The notes beneath the pieces are model-generated. The model was not told where the DNA came from and did no database searches. It saw only the letters and a program-made list of their open reading frames with translations. A DNA stretch of 64,000 nucleotides, taken from assembly GCF_002356315.1 (NCBI RefSeq), contig NZ_AP018164.1:2604001-2668000 (forward strand), given 5' to 3'. A program made the position numbers and the translations under genes. Of the stretch, positions 50,480-61,501 are shown one piece after another; position 1 is the stretch's first letter, and the number at the start of each line of letters is the position of its first letter. Source of the stretch: Mycobacterium shigaense (lineage in GTDB: Bacteria; Actinomycetota; Actinomycetes; Mycobacteriales; Mycobacteriaceae).

Positions 50480-50919
50480 CAGGCGATCAGGTGTATTACG
50501 AGGACGTCGAGGTCGGCCAGCCGATGCGCTCGCTGACCGTGACGCCCGACAAGACCCAGCTGTTCTTCTTCAGCGCCGCCACCTACAACGGCCACCGGAT
50601 CCATTACGACAAGCAGTGGGCCGAATCCGAGGGGTACGACGACGTGTTGGTCCAGGGTCCGCTGCAGGCGGCCCTGCTGGCCCGCGCCATCGGCGACTGG
50701 ATCGGAGGACGCGGCCGCCTGGTGGCGTTTTCGGCACAGAACCGGGCTACCGCACTTCCCGGCGAGCCGTTGACCTTTGGCGGCGTGGTCACCGAGAAGC
50801 GGCTGTCCGCGAACGGCGCCGGGCTGGTGCAGCTCGACGTCGCTGGCCGGCGCGGCGACACGGTGCTGATGCCGGGAACCGCAACCGTCGAGTTGCCGCG
50901 GCGCGAGGCGCGGTCGTGA
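50476..50919 (+). CDS. MaoC-like hydratase (ChsH1-like)
   Basis: A 147-residue hot-dog protein. The centre FFFSAATYNGHRIHYDKQWAESEGYDDVLVQGPL gives the HRIHYD region expected of the MaoC/ChsH1 catalytic helix. With the previous gene it would form a heterodimeric enoyl-CoA hydratase for a bulky acyl chain, hydrating the product of the paired acyl-CoA dehydrogenases. ATG 50476 overlaps the upstream stop by four bases; the stop overlaps the thiolase-fold gene start (GTGA). Confidence 0.87.
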   Translation: MTGDQVYYEDVEVGQPMRSLTVTPDKTQLFFFSAATYNGHRIHYDKQWAESEGYDDVLVQGPLQAALLARAIGDWIGGRGRLVAFSAQNRATALPGEPLTFGGVVTEKRLSANGAGLVQLDVAGRRGDTVLMPGTATVELPRREARS

Positions 50920-52118
50920 CGGGATTACGCGGCGAGGCGGCGATCGTCGGCATCGCCGAGTTGCCCGCCGAACGGCGGCCCACCGGCCCGCCGAGGTTCA
51001 CCCTCGACCAGTACGCGGTGCTGGCCAAGTTGGTGATCGAGGATGCGGGCGTCGATCCGTCGCACATCAACGGGCTGCTCACACACGGGGTGGCCGAATC
51101 GGCCATGTTCGCACCGGCGACCCTGTGCGAATACCTAGGCTTCGCATTGGATTTCGGGGAGCGTGTCGACCTTGGTGGCGCAACCGCGGCGGGCATGGTG
51201 TGGCGCGCCGCCGCGGCCGTCGAGCTCGGTGTCTGCGAGGCCGCGCTGGCCGTCGTCCCCGGATCGCTGGCCGTGCCGCAGTCGCGGCGACGCCCGGCCG
51301 CCGAGCCGAATTGGTATGGGGCGTCGTCCGACAACTACGGGTCGCCGCAGGCCGAATTTGAAATCCCCTACGGCAACGTGGGCCAGAACGCACCGTACGC
51401 ACAGATCGCACAGCGCTACGCGGCGGAATACGGCTACGATCCCGCCGCGGTGGCCAAGATCGCCGTCGACCAGCGCACCAACGCGTGCGCCCATCCGGGC
51501 GCGGTCTTCCACGGCACCCCGATCACCGTCGACGATGTGCTGGGCAGCCCGATGATCGCCGACCCGATCCATATGCTCGAAACGGTGATGCGCGTGCACG
51601 GGGGAGTGGGCGTCCTGATCGCCAACGCCGACATCGCACGCCAGAGTCACCACCGACCGGTCTGGATCACCGGCTTCGGCGAACACATCGCGTTCAAGAC
51701 CCCCACCTACGCCGAGGATTTGCTGAACACGCCGATCGCCCGCGCGGCCGACAAGGCGTTCGCCATGGCCGGGCTGGACCGCTGCGACGTCGACGTCGCC
51801 TCGATCTACGACTGCTACACCATCACGGTTCTGATGAGCCTGGAGGACGCCGGCTTCTGCGCCAAGGGCACCGGGATGTCCTGGGTTGCCGACCATGACC
51901 TGACCTACCGCGGGGACTTCCCGCTCAACACCGCCGGCGGCCAGTTGTCCTACGGCCAAGCCGGGATGGCCGGCGGCATGCACCACATCGTCGACGGCGC
52001 GCGGCAGATCATGGGCCGCGCCGGGACCGCGCAGGTCCCGGACTGTCACACCGCATTCGTCACCGGCAACGGCGGCATCATGAGCGAGCAGGTCGCGCTG
52101 CTGATGCGGGGGGACTGA
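50916..52118 (+). CDS. Ltp2-like thiolase-fold lipid-transfer/retro-aldolase
   Basis: A 400-residue thiolase-fold protein of the sterol-carrier/Ltp2 group, starting at GTG 50916 (overlapping GTGA). It lacks the paired catalytic Cys residues of true thiolases but has Tyr in SIYDCYTITV and GGQLSYGQAGMAGGMHHI, positions used by Ltp2 aldolases. Ltp2 works with a DUF35 protein to cleave a beta-hydroxyacyl-CoA side chain by retro-aldol reaction, releasing propionyl-CoA in cholesterol breakdown. The next gene is a DUF35 protein. Confidence 0.88.
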   Translation: MTGLRGEAAIVGIAELPAERRPTGPPRFTLDQYAVLAKLVIEDAGVDPSHINGLLTHGVAESAMFAPATLCEYLGFALDFGERVDLGGATAAGMVWRAAAAVELGVCEAALAVVPGSLAVPQSRRRPAAEPNWYGASSDNYGSPQAEFEIPYGNVGQNAPYAQIAQRYAAEYGYDPAAVAKIAVDQRTNACAHPGAVFHGTPITVDDVLGSPMIADPIHMLETVMRVHGGVGVLIANADIARQSHHRPVWITGFGEHIAFKTPTYAEDLLNTPIARAADKAFAMAGLDRCDVDVASIYDCYTITVLMSLEDAGFCAKGTGMSWVADHDLTYRGDFPLNTAGGQLSYGQAGMAGGMHHIVDGARQIMGRAGTAQVPDCHTAFVTGNGGIMSEQVALLMRGD

Positions 52119-52122
52119 GGCG

Positions 52123-52539
52123 ATGTCTGGGCCCGTGACCGCACTACCGATTCCCGAGCCGACCCCGGTTTCCCAGCCGTTCTGGGATGGCTTGGCGCAG
52201 CACCGAATCCTGATCCAGTATTCCCCCTCACTCGGCCGCTACGTCTTCTATCCGCGCACGCTGGCCCCGGGAACGCTGGCCGACGACTTGGAATGGCGCG
52301 AAATCGACGGCGCCGGAACGCTGTACACGTTCACCGTGGCGCGCAGGCCCACCGGACCGCCGTGGGCTGAGGCGGTGCCGCAGCTGCTCGCCGTGGTGCA
52401 GTGGGACGCCGGTCCGCGAATCAGCACCGAATTGGTGGATACCGACCCCGACGACATCCGGATCGGGATGCGGGTGCGGCCGGTGTTCTACGATCTGCCG
52501 GAAGCCGGCCTCACGCTGCTGAGGTACCGGCCCGCATGA
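52123..52539 (+). CDS. DUF35 OB-fold protein lacking the zinc ribbon
   Basis: A 138-residue DUF35-type protein with the OB-fold region GAGTLYTFTVARRPTGPPWA and a final DDIRIGMRVRPVFYD. The N-terminal zinc ribbon that usually has four Cys is absent: this position reads QYSPSLGRYVFYPRTLAPG with no Cys at all. It is likely the partner of the Ltp2-like protein, as ChsH2's DUF35 domain is in the known aldolase. ATG 52123 is 5 bases after the previous stop; the stop overlaps the hydrolase start. Confidence 0.85.
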   Translation: MSGPVTALPIPEPTPVSQPFWDGLAQHRILIQYSPSLGRYVFYPRTLAPGTLADDLEWREIDGAGTLYTFTVARRPTGPPWAEAVPQLLAVVQWDAGPRISTELVDTDPDDIRIGMRVRPVFYDLPEAGLTLLRYRPA

Positions 52540-53524
52540 CCGGCTCGATGACGAGGGCGGAGGTGCGTATGGACGACCCCGTTAACGGCGCGGTGCGCTC
52601 GATGCTGGATCGGCTCAACGAGGGATTCCCGCGGGTGGAACAGATGACCGGCCCGCAGGCGCGCGCCGCGGTCGCCGAACGACGGGTGCCCGCCGACAAT
52701 CTTGCCGATGTCCGCAGCGCCGTCGACCGTTCAATCCCCGGAGCGGCCGGCGCGATCGGGATCCGCATCTATCATCCGCACGGGCACCCATCCGGCGCGC
52801 GGCCGGGCATCGTGTTCTATCACGGCGGCGGATTCGTGTTCTGCGACATCGAATCTCACGACGGGTTCTGCCGTGCGCTGGCGCGCGGCACCCAGACCGT
52901 CGTGGTATCGGTGGGCTACCGCCTGGCGCCCGAGCATCCGGCACCCGCGGCCGCGCTCGACGCCATCGCGGCGTTTCGCTGGGTGGTCGAGCAGGCAACC
53001 GACTTGGGTATCGACCCGACGCGCACCGCCGTGGCCGGCGACAGTGCGGGCGGAAATCTCGCCGCAGTCACCGCCATCGCATGCCGCGAGCAGGGCGGCA
53101 TGGCGCCGGCCGCGCAGCTGCTGCTGTACCCGGTAATCGATCCCTTCTTCGACACGGCCAGCTACCGTCGTTACGGTGCCGGGTACTTCAACACCCGGGC
53201 GGCCATGCAGTGGTATTGGAAGCAATACCTAGGTGGTACAACGGTTTTCGACCCACCCTATCTGGTGGCTCCGGCCCGGGCGGCTTCCCATGCGGACCTG
53301 CCGCCGGCGGTGATCGTCACGGCGGGATTGGATCCGTTGCACAGCGAGGGATGCGACTACGCCCGCCGATTGCGCGACGCGGGCGTGCCCATCGTGCACC
53401 GCGATTTTCCGGGGCTGTTCCACGGGTTCATGACCATCCAGCCCTTCGCCCCGGCACGGTCGGCGCTGGATCTCGTCTGCGGCGATCTGCAGGAGCTCCT
53501 CGTCTGTGCGGAAGGTGTGTCGAG

Positions 53525-53528
<4 letters not shown>
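52536..53528 (+). CDS. HSL-family alpha/beta hydrolase (esterase)
   Basis: A 330-residue hormone-sensitive-lipase-like esterase. It carries the HGGGF oxyanion motif (YHGGGFVF), nucleophile GDSAGGN, acid Asp in GLDPLHSEG and His in FHGFM. ATG 52536 overlaps the upstream stop by four bases. In an operon with a Baeyer-Villiger monooxygenase it could hydrolyse the ester formed by that enzyme. This is the intact counterpart of the decayed esterase at 39.9 kb. Confidence 0.9.
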
Positions 53529-55122
<1,594 letters not shown>

Positions 55123-55126
<4 letters not shown>

Positions 55127-56766
55127 CGAATCCCACTGGACCGCAAACAGTTCAACAACTGCTGCGCGAACGCAGGCACGACGACACCCCGGCCGTCGCA
55201 TCCCGCGAGCGCACCTGGACCTGGCGCGAGCATCTGGCCGAGGCGGAGGCCGAGGCGACGGCCCTGATCGCACTCGCCGACCCCGCCCGCCCGCTGCATG
55301 TGGACGCACTGCTTGGCAACTCGCCGGCGATGCTACGAGCCATGGCCGGCGCGGCGCTCGGCGGTTACGTGTTGTGCGGGATCAACACCACCCGCCGCGG
55401 CACGGCCCTGCTCGGTGACATCCGGCGCTCGGATTGTCAACTCCTGCTTGTCGACGGCGAACACCGCAACCTGCTGGATGGCTTGGATCTCAACGCAATT
55501 GCGGTCCTCGACGTGACGGGGACCCGGTATGCGGACGCGGTCGCGGGGGCCCCGCCGTTGGTTCCGCACCGCGAGGTGGTCGGCGCCGACACGCTGATGA
55601 TGATCTTCACCTCCGGCACCAGCGGCGATCCCAAGGCCGTCCGGTTTGCGCACGCGATGGCGGTCATGTGCGGCGCCAGCCTCATCTTCCAGTACGACGT
55701 CACCGCCGCCGATGTCTGCTACCTGGCGATGCCGCTGTTCCATTCCAACGGCATTGCCGCCGGCTGGGCGGTGGCGATCGGTAGCGGCGCGTGCATGGTC
55801 CCGGTCAAGTTCTCGCCGTCACGCTTCCTCGACGACGTGCGCCGCTACGGCGTGACCTATCTGAATTACGTGGGCAAGCCACTCGCCCTGCTGCTGTCGA
55901 CGCAGAAGCGGCCCGACGATGCCGACAACACACTGCGAGTCGCGTTCGGCAACGAGGCGACCGACCGCGACATCGCGGCCTTCGCCGAGCGTTTCGGGTG
56001 CCGGGTGATCGACAGCTTCGGCTCGAGCGAGTTCGCGGTCATCGTCGTCCGGGAGGACGGCACCCCGCCCGGCTCCATCGGCAAGCCGTATCCGGGCGTG
56101 CGCGTCTACCACCCGACAACACTGACCGAATGCGACGTCGCGCAGTTCGACGAGCACGGGGCGCTTACCAACTTCGACGCCGCGGTCGGTGAACTGGTGA
56201 ACACCGAGGGCGCGGGGCCGTTCGTCGGCTACTACAACGACCCGGGCGCCACCGCCGAGCGCATGCGACACGGCATGTACTGGTCGGGAGACCTGGCGTA
56301 CCGGGACGCCGACGGCTGGATCTACCTGGCGGGGCGCACCGCGGATTGGATGCGCGTCGACGGCGAGAACCTCGCGGCGGCGCCGATCGAGCGAATCCTG
56401 GGGCGGATACCCCAAGTCAGCCAGGTCGCGGTGTACGCCGTTCCCGACGACAGCGTTGGCGACCAGGTGATGGCGGCGCTCGTCCTGCGCGAGGGGACGC
56501 GGCTGCGACCGGACGAACTCGAGGCGTTCCTCGCCGCGCAGCCCGACCTGTCGCCCAAGGCGTGGCCGCGGTACATCCGGATCAACGACGACCTCCCGGC
56601 GACCGCCACCAACAAGATCCTCAAACGCGAGCTGGTCGCGGCCGGGGTCACCGCGCAGGGCGGCGAACTGTACGTCCGCAAACCGCGGGCCACCAGTTAC
56701 CTAATCGAGACGCCCGGCGGCCATGCTAAAACGCTGACAGGACAAAGGATCTCGACCGCTGACTAG
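55123..56766 (+). CDS. Acyl-CoA ligase (FadD17-like)
   Basis: A 547-residue ANL-family ligase. The ATP-binding P-loop is MIFTSGTSGDPKAVRF, with the FGSSEFAV and YWSGDLAYRDADGW motifs and a C-terminal Lys in TATNKILKREL. It resembles FadD17 and FadD19, which act on steroid side chains. ATG 55123 overlaps the BVMO stop (ATGA). As last gene it would activate the acid released by the esterase, feeding the dehydrogenase-hydratase-aldolase steps. It is convergent with the DMT transporter. Confidence 0.9.
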
Positions 56767-56767
56767 C

Positions 56768-57622
56768 TCAGTTGGATTCCACGGGCGTCGGGGCCTCGCC
56801 GAACCGGGCCAGCAGCAACGTTGCCGATACCGCGACCACGAACCCGGCGATCACCAACCACCCGAGGCCGTCGCGGGCGGTGTCGCCCAGCCAGATCGCC
56901 CCGACCAGCGCGGGCGCGATCGTCTCACCGACGACCATCGCCGCCACCGTGGTGGTCACGGACCCCCGCTGCAACGCCGAGGTGAGCAACAGGAAACCCG
57001 CGGCGCCGCCGCCGGCCGCCGCGTATACCGCGGGATGGGTGTAGAAGGCCGCCTTGGTGGGGTTCAACTCATCCATCAGGCGGACGCCGACCTCGACCAC
57101 GCCGAATCCGCTGCCCGCCGCCAGGCCGAGGGCGAATCCCCGCTGGCGGTCGGGCAAACGGCCCGCGACCGCGCCGCCGACGAATATCGCGGCGACGACG
57201 CCGATCAAGGCCCAGCCGAGCCCGGCAGGGGCGTGCCGGAAGTGGCCCGGCCCGGCCGCACCCGCGAGCACGGCGAGGCTCACGCAGACCACGGCCACCG
57301 CCGTCCACTCAGCTCGCGAAAGCCGCGCCGACAACACCCACGCGGACACGACGCCGGTGACCGCGATCGAGGCGGCCAACGCCGCGGCGACGACATAAAT
57401 CGGCACCAGGCGCAGTGCCATGACTTGCAGCAGGAATCCCAGTCCGTCCAGGCCGATACCGACCAGATAGCGCCACTGCCGGACCGCTCGCAGCAGCAAC
57501 ACGGCGTCGACGCCCGAGCTGCCGTTGCCGGATTCCACCGACCGCGCCGCGACCGCTTGCAACACCGTGGCCGTTCCGTAGCACACGGAGCAGCCCAACG
57601 CGAGGACGAAGCCGAGGAGCAC
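56768..57622 (-). CDS. DMT-superfamily permease
   Basis: A 284-residue membrane protein with about ten hydrophobic segments in the EamA-like pattern of two repeats of four to five helices (GTATVLQAVAARSV at the N-terminus, GFVVAVSATLLLARF at the C-terminus). Such proteins export metabolites or amino acids. It is convergent with the FadD17-like gene, with its stop abutting that gene's, and is followed upstream by another membrane protein on the same strand. Confidence 0.85.
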   Translation of the reverse strand: MLLGFVLALGCSVCYGTATVLQAVAARSVESGNGSSGVDAVLLLRAVRQWRYLVGIGLDGLGFLLQVMALRLVPIYVVAAALAASIAVTGVVSAWVLSARLSRAEWTAVAVVCVSLAVLAGAAGPGHFRHAPAGLGWALIGVVAAIFVGGAVAGRLPDRQRGFALGLAAGSGFGVVEVGVRLMDELNPTKAAFYTHPAVYAAAGGGAAGFLLLTSALQRGSVTTTVAAMVVGETIAPALVGAIWLGDTARDGLGWLVIAGFVVAVSATLLLARFGEAPTPVESN

Positions 57623-57641
57623 AGGGGAGACCCTACGAGAT

Positions 57642-58199
57642 TTAGGCCCTCAGCGTCTCGGTCGAATGTCGGCTCTGTGAACAGCGTTGCGAACAGACGT
57701 AATGCAGGACCAGCGCGGTGACGATGCCGTAGCCCAGGTGGGGGATCAGATCGCTGATCCAGTCGACCGGGGTCCACGTCGTCGGGTCGGTCACCCCGAG
57801 AACGGTCATGGGCCCGTTGGTGCCGATCAGCGCGACGGCCGAGGCGACGAGCGTGGCGACCAGTCGACCGGGCCGCCAGCCCAGCGCGTAGGCCAGCCCG
57901 AGCAGCACGCCCATGCCGATGCCCGCGGCATATCCCGTCAGCGCGCCGAGGCCGGAGATCCGATTTGCCAGCACGTCGCCGTTGCCCGGCACGGTGACGC
58001 CAACGAGCCGAGCCATTGCCGCGACGGTCCGTTCCGGCGTGCCGCTGGTCGGCCGGCCCCGCACCGCGATGTCTAGGTAGGTGATGACGTTGAGCGTGGT
58101 GGTGCCCGCCGCGCCGGCCACCGCGCCGCTGAGCAGTCCCGGCCATACTCTGCTGCGGTGCGCGGGCGACCAAAGACGGTCAATCCGAATGCTTTTCAT
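57642..58199 (-). CDS. Small polytopic membrane protein
   Basis: A 185-residue protein with four hydrophobic segments (GLLSGAVAGAAGTTTLNVITYL, GALTGYAAGIGMGVLLGLAYAL, LVATLVASAVALIGT, LGYGIVTALVLHYVC) and a Cys-containing tail. ATG 58199. No named domain is recognised; it resembles hypothetical membrane proteins of actinobacteria. It lies 19 bases upstream of the DMT permease start on the same strand and may be cotranscribed. Confidence 0.7.
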   Translation of the reverse strand: MKSIRIDRLWSPAHRSRVWPGLLSGAVAGAAGTTTLNVITYLDIAVRGRPTSGTPERTVAAMARLVGVTVPGNGDVLANRISGLGALTGYAAGIGMGVLLGLAYALGWRPGRLVATLVASAVALIGTNGPMTVLGVTDPTTWTPVDWISDLIPHLGYGIVTALVLHYVCSQRCSQSRHSTETLRA

Positions 58200-58265
58200 G
58201 GCGAGCGTCTCCTGTGCCGGCGCGGCGTGCTGCGATTCCGCTGGTGCTAGGGGCGCGAGCCGCCG

Positions 58266-58280
58266 TTACCAGTGTGTTTC
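58266..58280 (+). promoter_or_regulatory. Shared upstream motif, copy 1
   Basis: TTACCAGTGTGTTTC, 69 bases before the first small secreted gene. The same motif with one mismatch recurs at 58692-58706 before the second paralog, suggesting a duplicated promoter or sigma-factor site. Confidence 0.45.
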
Positions 58281-58334
58281 AGCCTGTGCACAGGTCGGGA
58301 CCGGCAGCTGCGCAGCCAACTACACTGGGCGAAC

Positions 58335-58646
58335 ATGACCAACAGCACAACCAGAGCGGTCGCCGCGGTGTACGGCGGTGTGGCGGTGTTTGCGTTGGTG
58401 GTGGGAGGACTTGACGGTGTCAGCACGCGGTACGGCGCCACGACGTCGGTATCCAGCGCGCTGCCGGCGCCCCCGGCACCGGGTGACGGGGGCGGTGCGC
58501 TGCCGGTCAAACCGGTCGGCGGCGGCGGCTGCGTCCTCGGCCTGAACTGTGGGCCTATTCACCCCAACCCCCCGCCGCCGCCCCACCGGCACCCAAGTCC
58601 TGCGCCCGATCCGCAACATCCCGCTCCGGGAGTTCCGGATCCCTAA
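58335..58646 (+). CDS. Small secreted Pro/Gly-rich protein, paralog 1
   Basis: 103 residues from ATG 58335. An N-terminal hydrophobic segment (AVAAVYGGVAVFALVVGG) is a signal anchor or signal peptide. The mature part has a Cys, a C-x6-NCGP motif (CVLGLNCGP) and a Pro-rich tail with His-Pro repeats. It is a clear tandem paralog of the next gene: the same opening helix with GGV and GG, and the same NCGP motif. Function unknown, probably envelope-exposed. Confidence 0.75.
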   Translation: MTNSTTRAVAAVYGGVAVFALVVGGLDGVSTRYGATTSVSSALPAPPAPGDGGGALPVKPVGGGGCVLGLNCGPIHPNPPPPPHRHPSPAPDPQHPAPGVPDP

Positions 58647-58691
58647 ACCCGGGCGACCTCCGGCTAGTCGTCAGAACACCGGGACAGCCCA

Positions 58692-58706
58692 TTACCAGCG
58701 TGTTTC
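58692..58706 (+). promoter_or_regulatory. Shared upstream motif, copy 2
   Basis: TTACCAGCGTGTTTC, 77 bases before the second paralog. It differs at one base from copy 1 and the flanks are less similar, which points to conservation of the motif itself. Confidence 0.45.
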
Positions 58707-58768
58707 GGTCGGCGCACATGGCGCCGCCGGCAACCGCTCCGCCCTTTAGCTACTTATGGTTGGCAACT

Positions 58769-59065
58769 ATGACCACTCGCTCAACCGGGACTGTCACCGC
58801 AGTGAGTGGCGGTGTGGTCGCGGTCGCGTTGGCCGTGGGCGGCATTGGCGCAGGGAGTGGGCCGACGAGCGCGATGCATACGGTGTCCGCCACGCCGACC
58901 TCATCAGGGGATACCTCCGCAGGAGGCAGCGGCGTGCGGGTGCACCCGGTCTTCTGCTGGATCGGTATGAACTGCGGGCCCGTCAACACTCAGCCCCCGG
59001 TGCGCGGCACTCCGCACCCGAGTACACCGCCTGCTCCTCCGGCTCCTCCGGCTCCGACGCCGTAG
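58769..59065 (+). CDS. Small secreted Pro/Gly-rich protein, paralog 2
   Basis: 98 residues from ATG 58769. A hydrophobic N-terminus (VTAVSGGVVAVALAVGG), a Ser/Thr-rich middle and FCWIGMNCGPV near the end match paralog 1, followed by a Pro-rich tail. The two genes lie 122 bases apart and share an upstream motif, a recent tandem duplication. The NCGP cysteines may form a disulfide. No enzyme domain is visible. Confidence 0.75.
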   Translation: MTTRSTGTVTAVSGGVVAVALAVGGIGAGSGPTSAMHTVSATPTSSGDTSAGGSGVRVHPVFCWIGMNCGPVNTQPPVRGTPHPSTPPAPPAPPAPTP

Positions 59066-59118
59066 CCAGCAGGGTGACCTGCGGCTGACCGGCAGAACCG
59101 CACTCCTATGATCTGGTG

Positions 59119-60741
59119 ATGAGCGGCGGCGGGCTGGATACCATCGGCTCGCTGGCGTTCACCGACGAGGACCCCGCCCGATTTCGCGCGGCCGGCTGGT
59201 GGTCGGATTTCACGCTCTCGGACGCGGTGCGCCGCAACGCCGAACGTTCGCCCGGCCGCGCAGCTTACATCGATCATCCCGATGCCGCGCACAGCTGGCG
59301 CGAATTCGACACTGCGGCAGTATATTTAGCCGGCCAGCTGGCAGGGTGCGGCATAGCGCGCGGAGATCGAGTTGCGGTGTGGCACGGCGACTCCGCCGCC
59401 ATCCACGTGCTCTTCGTCGCCATCGAACGCTGCGGCGCCGTTGTCGTCGGTATCGGCGCGCGCGCCGGCACCCGCGAAGCTGCTGCGATACTGCGCAATT
59501 CAGCGCCCAAGGTCCTGATCAGCGATCATAAACTCGGCGATGCCGCGACTCAGGCCGCCTCGATGGCCCAGCTCGGACTGCCTGTACTGGTCCTGGATCG
59601 CGCCACCAACAGGCTGGACGCCGCGATCAAACCCAAACTGGTGGGCGACGCGGCCCAACTCGGCGCCGATGACGTATTCCTGATCAACTCCACTTCCGGG
59701 ACCACGGGACTGCCGAAGTGTGTGGTGCACACGCAGAACCGGTGGTTTTACTTTCACCAGAAAGCCGTCGCCAACGGCTTACTCACCCCCGACGACGTGT
59801 TCCTGCCCGTCATCCCCACGCCGTTCGGCTTCGGGTTGTGGACCAGCCACACCACGCCGATCTTCCTGGGCGCCACTGCGGTGATCCTGCCGCGCTTTTC
59901 CACCGCGGCCGCCGCGGAAGCTATCGCCCGCCACAGGGTCACCGTATTATGCTGCGTCAGTACGCAATTGACGATGATGATGGCCGATCGTTCGTGCCGC
60001 GACCATGACCTGAGTTCGCTGCGGGTGGTTTTCACCGGCGGCGAGGCGTTACCCTGTCGGCCCGCCGCGGCGTTCGAGGAACTCACGGGCGCCAAGATCC
60101 TGCAGTTCTACGGTTCGAACGAGACGGGTCTGCTCAGCGCCACCACGGTGCACGATTCCGCCGACCAGCGGTTGCGCACCGGCGGCCGGATCGTGCCCGA
60201 GATGTCGGTGCGGCTCTTTGACGGCGACCGCGACGTCACCGCGACCGGGCGCGGGCAGCCCGCGTGCCGGGGACCGGCAACCAGTCTGGGCTATCTCGGC
60301 GGCATCGACCACGACAAGCTGTTCACCGCCGGCGGGTGGATGCGGATGGGCGACATCTGCGAAATCGACGCCGACGGCTTCCTACACGTCACCGGCCGGA
60401 CTTCCGACTTCATCCTGCGGGGCGGCAAGAACATCAGCGCGTCGCAGGTAGAGGAGGCCGCGATGACCCACCCGTCGATCGCACTGGCCGCGGCGGTTGC
60501 GATGCCCGATCCGGTGTTCGGCGAGAAGGTATGTCTCTACGTCGAGGTAGCCGACGCTCGTGTTATCGACCTGCCCGCGCTCGTCAAGCACTTGCTGGCG
60601 CTGGGGGTTTCGAAGGAACTGCTGCCCGAGCGACTCGTCGTGCTCGACGAGCTGCCCCGCTCTTCCGGGGGAAAGGTTGCCAAAAGCGAGCTCCGGCAGG
60701 ATATTCGAGTAAGGATGGAGGCCGACCATGAACGCTCCTAA
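59119..60741 (+). CDS. Acyl-CoA/aryl-CoA ligase (ANL family)
   Basis: A 540-residue adenylate-forming ligase. The P-loop is LINSTSGTTGLPKCVVH, with FYGSNETG, GWMRMGDICEID and a late Lys in SSGGKVAKSEL. It differs from the FadD17-like ligase and could activate a fatty, aromatic or hydroxy acid. An ATG at 59119 is preferred; an upstream GTG adds one residue. The stop overlaps the class II aldolase start by 14 bases, so the ligase, aldolase and amidohydrolase form a unit. Confidence 0.88.
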   Translation: MSGGGLDTIGSLAFTDEDPARFRAAGWWSDFTLSDAVRRNAERSPGRAAYIDHPDAAHSWREFDTAAVYLAGQLAGCGIARGDRVAVWHGDSAAIHVLFVAIERCGAVVVGIGARAGTREAAAILRNSAPKVLISDHKLGDAATQAASMAQLGLPVLVLDRATNRLDAAIKPKLVGDAAQLGADDVFLINSTSGTTGLPKCVVHTQNRWFYFHQKAVANGLLTPDDVFLPVIPTPFGFGLWTSHTTPIFLGATAVILPRFSTAAAAEAIARHRVTVLCCVSTQLTMMMADRSCRDHDLSSLRVVFTGGEALPCRPAAAFEELTGAKILQFYGSNETGLLSATTVHDSADQRLRTGGRIVPEMSVRLFDGDRDVTATGRGQPACRGPATSLGYLGGIDHDKLFTAGGWMRMGDICEIDADGFLHVTGRTSDFILRGGKNISASQVEEAAMTHPSIALAAAVAMPDPVFGEKVCLYVEVADARVIDLPALVKHLLALGVSKELLPERLVVLDELPRSSGGKVAKSELRQDIRVRMEADHERS

Positions 60742-61501
60742 CGCACGACGCGGCGGCCTTGAGGTGTGGGCTCCGTCGGTGGTGCCCCCGATCGGTGTCG
60801 AATTGTCCGACGAGCAAGCGCTGGCCGTCGCCTTCCGGCACCTGGCGGGCACCGGCTTCGCGGAGAACATGGCCGGGCACATCACCTGGCAACCGGACGG
60901 GCGGACGGACATGTTCGTCAATCCGTGGGGTCTGTGGTGGCAGGAACTCACCGCGTCGGATATCTGCGTGGTCGACAGCGCCGCGCGCGTGGTCCGCGGC
61001 CGCTGGGACGTGACCCCGGCCATCCACATCCACACCGAACTGCACCACGTCCGCGAGGACGCCCGCGTCGTCATCCACAACCACCCCTATTACGTGTGCG
61101 TGCTCGCGGCGCTGAGCCGGCTGCCCGAACTGGTGCACCAGACGGGATCGCTGTTCCTCGACGACCTGTGCCTGGTCGAGGAGTACGACGGGGAAATCGA
61201 CAGCCCGGCCCGCGCCGCGGCCCTCGCCGCGCGCATCGGAGGTGCCAATCTGACGATCCTGGCCAACCACGGTGTCATCGCGACCGGCCGCAACCTGCCC
61301 GAGGCCGTCTACCGGGCGGCGTCGATCGAGCGGGTGTGCAAGCTGGCCTACGACGTGCTGCTCACCGGCCTCCAACCGGTCGCGATGGACTGGTCGGACA
61401 TGGCGGGCATGCAGCGGTCGCTGATCGAACGCGCGGCCGACGTGTACTGGGCCGGCGCAGCCCGGATGACCATCAAGGCAGATCCTGAGGTGCTCACGTG
61501 A
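60728..61501 (+). CDS. Class II aldolase/adducin-family protein
   Basis: A 257-residue zinc aldolase-fold protein. Metal-binding histidines are visible in HIHTELH and HNHPYYVCVL, with a late NHGVIATG. The family includes fuculose-1-phosphate aldolases and decarboxylases of 2-keto or 3-hydroxy acids. ATG 60728 lies inside the ligase gene end and the stop overlaps the amidohydrolase start (GTGA). It may cleave or decarboxylate the product of the amidohydrolase partner. Confidence 0.87.
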   Translation: MNAPNARRGGLEVWAPSVVPPIGVELSDEQALAVAFRHLAGTGFAENMAGHITWQPDGRTDMFVNPWGLWWQELTASDICVVDSAARVVRGRWDVTPAIHIHTELHHVREDARVVIHNHPYYVCVLAALSRLPELVHQTGSLFLDDLCLVEEYDGEIDSPARAAALAARIGGANLTILANHGVIATGRNLPEAVYRAASIERVCKLAYDVLLTGLQPVAMDWSDMAGMQRSLIERAADVYWAGAARMTIKADPEVLT

